Below are positions 59,418 to 64,000 of a stretch of 64,000 nt of DNA, in pieces. Position 1 is the stretch's first letter. Each line of letters begins with the position of its first letter. A program made the translations under genes and the position numbers. Source of the stretch: Tolypothrix tenuis PCC 7101 (GTDB lineage Bacteria > Cyanobacteriota > Cyanobacteriia > Cyanobacteriales > Nostocaceae); contig NZ_AP018248.1 in NCBI RefSeq assembly GCF_002368295.1, positions 1,769,477-1,833,476 of the forward strand, given 5' to 3'. The notes below the pieces were generated by a model. It did not search any database, had not been told where the DNA came from, and saw nothing but the letters and a program-made list of their open reading frames with translations.

Positions 59418-61034
59418 GTGACTAAACAAGACCAAAAGCCCTCTCGTTCATTTGCAGGAATTGCTGGCATTGTTGCCATAGCTACCTTAATTAGTAAAGT
59501 ATTTGGTTTAGTAAGGCAGCAAGCGATCGCAGCTGCTTTTGGTGTGGGTGCTGCTGCTACTGCTTATAGTTATGCCTACATTATTCCTGGCTTTTTATTA
59601 ATATTACTCGGTGGTGTGAACGGGCCGTTACACAGTGCTGTTGTGAGCGTTTTAGCCAAGCGCAAGCAAGAAGAGGCGGCTCCTTTAGTAGAAACAGTCA
59701 CAACCTTAGTGGGTGGATTGCTGTTGCTGGTGACATTGGCGCAAATTGTATTTGCCGATGTGATAGTAGATTTTGTTGGTCATGGTTTAAAAGAGACTAC
59801 CAGAGCGATCGCCATCCAACAAATCCGCATCATGGCCCCAATGGCTCTCTTTTCTGGATTAATTGGCATTGGGTTTGGTACTCTCAACGCTGCCAATCAA
59901 TATTGGTTACTTTCTATTAGTCCCTTATTATCTAGTATTACTGTTGTTGCAGGTATTGGGATTTTAGCTTTGCAATATGGCAAAGATATTATCCTCCCAG
60001 AATACGCTTACATCGGCGGCATGATGTTAGCTTGGGGAACCTTAGCCGGAGCCATTTTGCAATGGTTGGTGCAGTTAATTGTGCAATGGCGCTTAGGATT
60101 AGGCACATTACGGCTACGGTTTGATTTCAAATCCCCTGGGGTTCAACAAGTAATTAAAATTATGACTCCGGCAACCATCTCTTCTGGGATGATGCCAATT
60201 AATGTTGCTACAGACCTTTATTTTGCTAGTCCTATACCTGGTGCTGCGGCTGGTTTTAACTATGCCAATCTTTTAGTACAAACTCCCTTAGGGATTATTT
60301 CTAATATTATTTTGTTGCCCTTATTACCAATCTTTGCGAAATTGGCGGAGCCAGACAATTGGCCCGATCTCAAAATACGTATTCGTCAAGGTTTGTTGCT
60401 GACTGCCTTTACTATGCTCCCTCTGGGCGCGTTGATGGTGGCTTTATCTGTCCCTATTGTGCAGGTAGTATATGAGCGCGGCGCTTTCAAGCAAGAGGCT
60501 ACACAGCTAGTTTCTTCATTACTAATTGCTTATGGAATTGGGATGTTTGCCTATTTAGGGCGTGATGTTTTAGTACGGGTATTTTATGCTTTGGGTGATG
60601 GTCAAACGCCATTTCGCATTAGTATTTTGAATATCTTTCTGAATATTGTACTGGATTGGTTTTTTGTGAAACCATTTGGCGCGCCTGGTTTGGTGTTAGC
60701 AACTGTAGGCGTAAATTGTAGCTCTATGTTAATGCTGTTATGGCTGCTCGATCGCAAACTCAATGGTTTACCTTGGCGAGAGTGGAGTGTACCGATTATT
60801 AGTTTAACTGCTGCTAGCTTAGTTTCTGGTGTAGCTAGCTATGCAACTTTAGTTGGTTGTCAACAAGTGTTAGGTAAATCTGGTTTAGTAATTCTACTTG
60901 TAGAGTTATCTATTGCTGGCTTAGTAGGTCTTGGTTTGTTTGCAATCTTTGCCTCATGGATGAAGATACCAGAGGTAAATACTTTTGTTATACGGATGCG
61001 TCAACGATTTTTGAAGAAGGGAAATCAAGTATAG
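59418..61034 (+). CDS. murJ: Lipid II flippase MurJ (MviN)
   Basis: MurJ flips lipid II across the cytoplasmic membrane for peptidoglycan synthesis. The 538-residue protein has about 14 membrane helices. It shows the family start (IATLISKVFGLVRQQAIAAA), the FLLILLGGVNGPLHSAVV loop, MAPMALFSGLIGIG, and VVYERGAFKQEAT followed by RVFYALGDGQTPF. The start is GTG 59418 with a weak AGGT upstream. It belongs to the cell-wall theme of this part of the window. Confidence 0.95.
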   Translation: MTKQDQKPSRSFAGIAGIVAIATLISKVFGLVRQQAIAAAFGVGAAATAYSYAYIIPGFLLILLGGVNGPLHSAVVSVLAKRKQEEAAPLVETVTTLVGGLLLLVTLAQIVFADVIVDFVGHGLKETTRAIAIQQIRIMAPMALFSGLIGIGFGTLNAANQYWLLSISPLLSSITVVAGIGILALQYGKDIILPEYAYIGGMMLAWGTLAGAILQWLVQLIVQWRLGLGTLRLRFDFKSPGVQQVIKIMTPATISSGMMPINVATDLYFASPIPGAAAGFNYANLLVQTPLGIISNIILLPLLPIFAKLAEPDNWPDLKIRIRQGLLLTAFTMLPLGALMVALSVPIVQVVYERGAFKQEATQLVSSLLIAYGIGMFAYLGRDVLVRVFYALGDGQTPFRISILNIFLNIVLDWFFVKPFGAPGLVLATVGVNCSSMLMLLWLLDRKLNGLPWREWSVPIISLTAASLVSGVASYATLVGCQQVLGKSGLVILLVELSIAGLVGLGLFAIFASWMKIPEVNTFVIRMRQRFLKKGNQV

Positions 61035-61068
61035 TATTACGAAATGCTACCCAAAGTAGCGAAATTTC

Positions 61069-61203
61069 CTATTGGTTGAACATGGAATCTGCACTGATAA
61101 GTGTCCTATTTTCTATCTGAACTTGGGCAATCAACATTTTGCCAGCAGGAGCGCGATGATGTAAAGGCAATGTAGCCGCACGTAAAGCATGAGGTGCTGT
61201 CAT
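61069..61203 (-). pseudogene. Remnant of a PIN-domain (VapC-type) toxin
   Basis: A 44-residue minus-strand frame reads MTAPHALRAATLPLHHRAP, then AGKMLIAQVQIENRTLISAD and SMFNQ, ending in TAG. PIN toxins end with LPLHHRDPFDRMLIAQAQ and a TLISAD-type strand, so this is the C-terminal part of one. The usual N-terminal half with the first catalytic Asp is missing, and the DPFD step has changed. Confidence 0.7.
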
Positions 61204-61322
61204 TTCTTAGCGATCGCATTCCCATTTTTGAGACTATTTTAAAGCAGTAACAAGTAAACCCACGTAGTAATAGTGGTAATTGAGACGTATTATGAGTTAG
61301 CAAGTTAAGCTATACCTCATAT

Positions 61323-61514
61323 ATGAATCCCACAAATGATCAAACTCAAGGACTTTACAGACTTTGTTATCGACTGACTAATATTATTTACCCTGGATGG
61401 CAGTATAGAAGTATTGAACTTGTTCGGATAGATGAAAGAACTGGCAGATTATACGTACTGGCTGGAGAAAATTTAGATTTTGAGATTAAGCCTACTGGAG
61501 GATACGAGCCATGA
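61323..61514 (+). CDS. Small DUF6888-type protein
   Basis: This 63-residue protein (MNPTNDQTQGLYRLCYRLTN, then IIYPGWQYRSIELVRIDE and GRLYVLAGENLDFEI) matches a small cyanobacterial family I know as DUF6888. Its stop overlaps the start of the next gene (ATGA), so the two are translationally coupled. Function unknown; a toxin-antitoxin-like role is possible from layout alone. Confidence 0.75.
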   Translation: MNPTNDQTQGLYRLCYRLTNIIYPGWQYRSIELVRIDERTGRLYVLAGENLDFEIKPTGGYEP

Positions 61515-61720
61515 CAACAGTTAATTATGACGCAATGAACCTGGATGAGTTACGACGCTATGTACTAACTCATCGAGAAGATATTGTTGCGTTTCAGGTG
61601 TATGTTGATCGTTCCCAAGCGGCTGGACGAATGATTAGTATAGATATGAGAGATTCTCAATGGGAAGAGAATCTTACTGAAAAAATTCAAGGTATATCAA
61701 TCGAAGGCCAATCGGAATAG
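61511..61720 (+). CDS. Small DUF6887-type protein
   Basis: This 69-residue protein (NYDAMNLDELRRYVLTHRED, then IVAFQVYVDRSQAAGRMI) matches the family I know as DUF6887, regularly found beside DUF6888. The LDELRRYVLTHR block is characteristic. It overlaps the preceding gene by four bases. Confidence 0.75.
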   Translation: MTTVNYDAMNLDELRRYVLTHREDIVAFQVYVDRSQAAGRMISIDMRDSQWEENLTEKIQGISIEGQSE

Positions 61721-61800
61721 TAGTAAACCGAATTGAAGCAGATCTTAATCTACTAAATATGAATTACGCGATCGCATTTGGGAAATTTGAGATGCGAATT

Positions 61801-61829
61801 AGGTGCGTTATCCTACGATGAACGCACCT
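61801..61829. repeat. AGGTGCGTT hairpin between convergent genes
   Basis: AGGTGCGTT pairs with AACGCACCT around an 11-base loop. It stands 12 bases from the hupL stop and may end transcription from one or both sides. Confidence 0.65.
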
Positions 61830-61840
61830 CAAAACTAAAC

Positions 61841-62692
<852 letters not shown>

Positions 62693-62698
62693 ATTAAA

Positions 62699-64000
62699 CT
62701 AAGCCGCTCCGTCACCAGAGCGACTCGTCTTCAAAACCGTGCGTGAGAGTTTCCCCTCACACGGCTCCTCAGTGGTTTGGTGCTTGTCCAAGTGCATACC
62801 TCCACCCAAATCATCTTTGGCTGTTTTTGAATCGTGGCAGTGTTTGTGAAGTACCTGAAGGTTTTTATATTCGTCTTTTCCCCCTTGACTCCGGGGTAAT
62901 ATGTGGTCTACTTCTAGGAGGTCTTCCATTTTGAAATACAATCCGCAGTGAGTACATTTTCCTTTCTGCTTTTTCAAAAGTGTTGTCACTCTTTTGGGCA
63001 TTTCAGGATGTGTACCCATTCTTGAACTCCAGTAAACTAGGTCGCCATTGTATGGGCTGGATTCACCTTTTACTTTTATATGCCTAACTATTGAGGTGTC
63101 GGCATGGTCGAAAAGTCGCATTGGGTTTTTGCCTTCTTGCGGGGTGGAAAATACCCAGTTATCACCACCGATTGTGTGCCAATATTTCTTTGACACCCAT
63201 TTCCCTGTTTTGTTGGGGTGGCGGTGTTGTGCCCAGGCTTTCAGCTTTGGATACATGAGATTATCTAACCTGGAGTAAGCTTCTTTGCTTACGACCGTTG
63301 AATAGTAATTAGACCATCCTTTGATTATTGGATTTAATTTTCCAATTAGTGCCTTCTGAGGCAATGCCTTATGGTCATAGATGATATTAGCTATTCTTTC
63401 GTAGTGTATCCTTTGCTTTTCTTCGCTGGGGGTGATGATTGTTTTAAAGCCTTGTTTTGAGTGGTATTTACCCACGGGGAATTGCCTAATATTAAAACCG
63501 AGAAAGTCGAATCCTGGTTTTTCATTTTCATACTTGTGGAGGGTATGGGTTAGGCGTGTTTTTGATGGCTTTAATTCCAAACCCATGTCTTTTAACCACT
63601 CAGATATGATTATCTGGCATCTTTGGACAACGGTTATGTCTTCATGGAGAATCACGAAGTCATCGGCATATCTCACAACAGTGAGAGAACTAATTTTATC
63701 CTTTGCTGCCATTATCTTCCCGTTAGGGTAGTATAGCTTTAGTGTCTGGGCTAATTGTTTAGTTCTTTCTTCAATTCCGTGGAGGGCAATATTTGCTAAG
63801 AGTGGGGAGATGACCCCACCTTGCGGTGTACCCTCAGATGTCTCTTGAAACTGCTTGTTATCCATCACCCCCGCTTTTAACCAAGCCTTGATTTGTCGGC
63901 GAATGGTGGGGAATGTATTTAATTTTTTTAGCAGTGCCGAGTGGTCGATTTTATCGAAACACTTGCTTATATCAGCATCTAATACGAATTTGGGCTTCTT
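62699..64000 (-). CDS. Group II intron-encoded reverse transcriptase/maturase with HNH endonuclease (5' end missing)
   Basis: The frame is open to the window edge. It begins with reverse-transcriptase block DADISKCFDKIDH, then GTPQGGVISPLLANI and the catalytic YADDFVIL, all intact. Maturase domain X follows (WSNYYSTVVSKEAYSRL). A C-terminal HNH nuclease comes last, with CTHCG, LLEVDHILPRSQGG and HKHCHD. The protein helps splicing and mediates retrohoming. The last ~23 codons translate domain V and part of VI rather than a conserved protein region, so the reading frame overlaps the catalytic RNA core. No frameshift is seen. Confidence 0.92.
   Translation of the reverse strand, partial: KKPKFVLDADISKCFDKIDHSALLKKLNTFPTIRRQIKAWLKAGVMDNKQFQETSEGTPQGGVISPLLANIALHGIEERTKQLAQTLKLYYPNGKIMAAKDKISSLTVVRYADDFVILHEDITVVQRCQIIISEWLKDMGLELKPSKTRLTHTLHKYENEKPGFDFLGFNIRQFPVGKYHSKQGFKTIITPSEEKQRIHYERIANIIYDHKALPQKALIGKLNPIIKGWSNYYSTVVSKEAYSRLDNLMYPKLKAWAQHRHPNKTGKWVSKKYWHTIGGDNWVFSTPQEGKNPMRLFDHADTSIVRHIKVKGESSPYNGDLVYWSSRMGTHPEMPKRVTTLLKKQKGKCTHCGLYFKMEDLLEVDHILPRSQGGKDEYKNLQVLHKHCHDSKTAKDDLGGGMHLDKHQTTEEPCEGKLSRTVLKTSRSGDGAA
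62733..62767 (-). ncRNA. Group II intron domain V
   Basis: The minus strand shows GAGCCGTGTGAG, a GGGAAA-containing turn, then CTCTCACGCACGG, forming the usual 34-nt hairpin with internal bulge. It is 40 bases before the intron's 3' end, the usual spacing to domain VI. Confidence 0.88.

Larger units (their letters stand above)
62693..64000 (-). mobile_element. Group II intron inside hupL, 3' part (5' end beyond the window)
   Basis: On the minus strand there are, in order, a reverse transcriptase/maturase frame, a canonical domain V hairpin, a domain VI stem with a likely bulged adenosine in CTTAGTTTAAT, and an AT end before hupL sequence resumes. Splicing at 62693/62692 would leave hupL in phase 0. 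The 5' end, exon-binding sites and domains I-III are not visible. Confidence 0.88.

Noticed and set aside
61106..61303. 65-codon minus-strand ORF
   Set aside because: It is a different frame over the PIN-toxin remnant, which matches a known family in its own frame.

Overview
The window reads as chromosomal DNA of a filamentous, heterocyst-forming cyanobacterium of the Nostocales (Nostoc/Tolypothrix/Calothrix type). The reasons are: very frequent GCGATCGC (HIP1) sites; tandem 7-bp repeats in many intergenic gaps; phycobilisome genes (a CpcL-type membrane linker and a CpcD-domain protein); an RcaC-like photoregulator; an uptake hydrogenase gene (hupL); and an NtcA box in front of a candidate small RNA. 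Most genes are single or in short operons, with repeat-rich spacers between them.

Layout. 0-4 kb: glycine cleavage genes gcvT (3' end), gcvH, gcvP. 4-6.3 kb: an RppA/RppB-like two-component pair. 6.5-16.6 kb: a mobile-element-like insertion, small membrane and secreted proteins, a probable NtcA-driven sRNA, RtcB, an ICMT-like methyltransferase, pyruvate dehydrogenase E2, PstS, QueF, SRP RNA and a YciI protein. 16.6-21 kb: a 2H phosphoesterase, two restriction-fold nucleases and a PlsC-like acyltransferase. 21-27.5 kb: light-harvesting and regulation, with cpcL, an orphan OmpR-type regulator, a CpcD-domain protein, a cupin and an RcaC-like multidomain regulator. 28-37.5 kb: the classic pair penicillin-binding protein 1C / bacterial alpha-2-macroglobulin, here divergent. 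37.5-42 kb: a plastic island with intact and decayed toxin-antitoxin modules, a shuffled alpha-2-macroglobulin fragment, a three-gene DUF488/DUF488/dual-OB-type operon and a 21-bp tandem repeat open in three frames. 42-50.6 kb: a two-partner-secretion exoprotein, PrmA, a beta-lactamase-fold hydrolase divergent from an NlpC/P60 endopeptidase, a GT2 glycosyltransferase and PPK2. 51-61 kb: an ABC1 kinase translationally coupled to a DUF990-type ABC exporter, ManC, an LCP-family ligase, a lumenal-type pentapeptide protein, an exported chorismate mutase and MurJ. 61-64 kb: a small overlapping DUF6887/DUF6888 pair and the 3' exon of hupL, interrupted by a group II intron that runs off the window.

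Cell-envelope functions recur (PBP1C, alpha-2-macroglobulin, NlpC/P60, LCP ligase, MurJ, ManC, GT2, secreted exoprotein). The most interesting observations are: the hupL group II intron; the NtcA-box sRNA; a family of ~110-126 bp elements with matching termini and 10-bp flanking duplications, one of them caught as a filled site next to a related empty site; the DUF488 operon with its adjacent 21-bp repeat; and a heptanucleotide repeat absorbed in frame into pbpC. All identifications come from reading the sequence; no database search was run.
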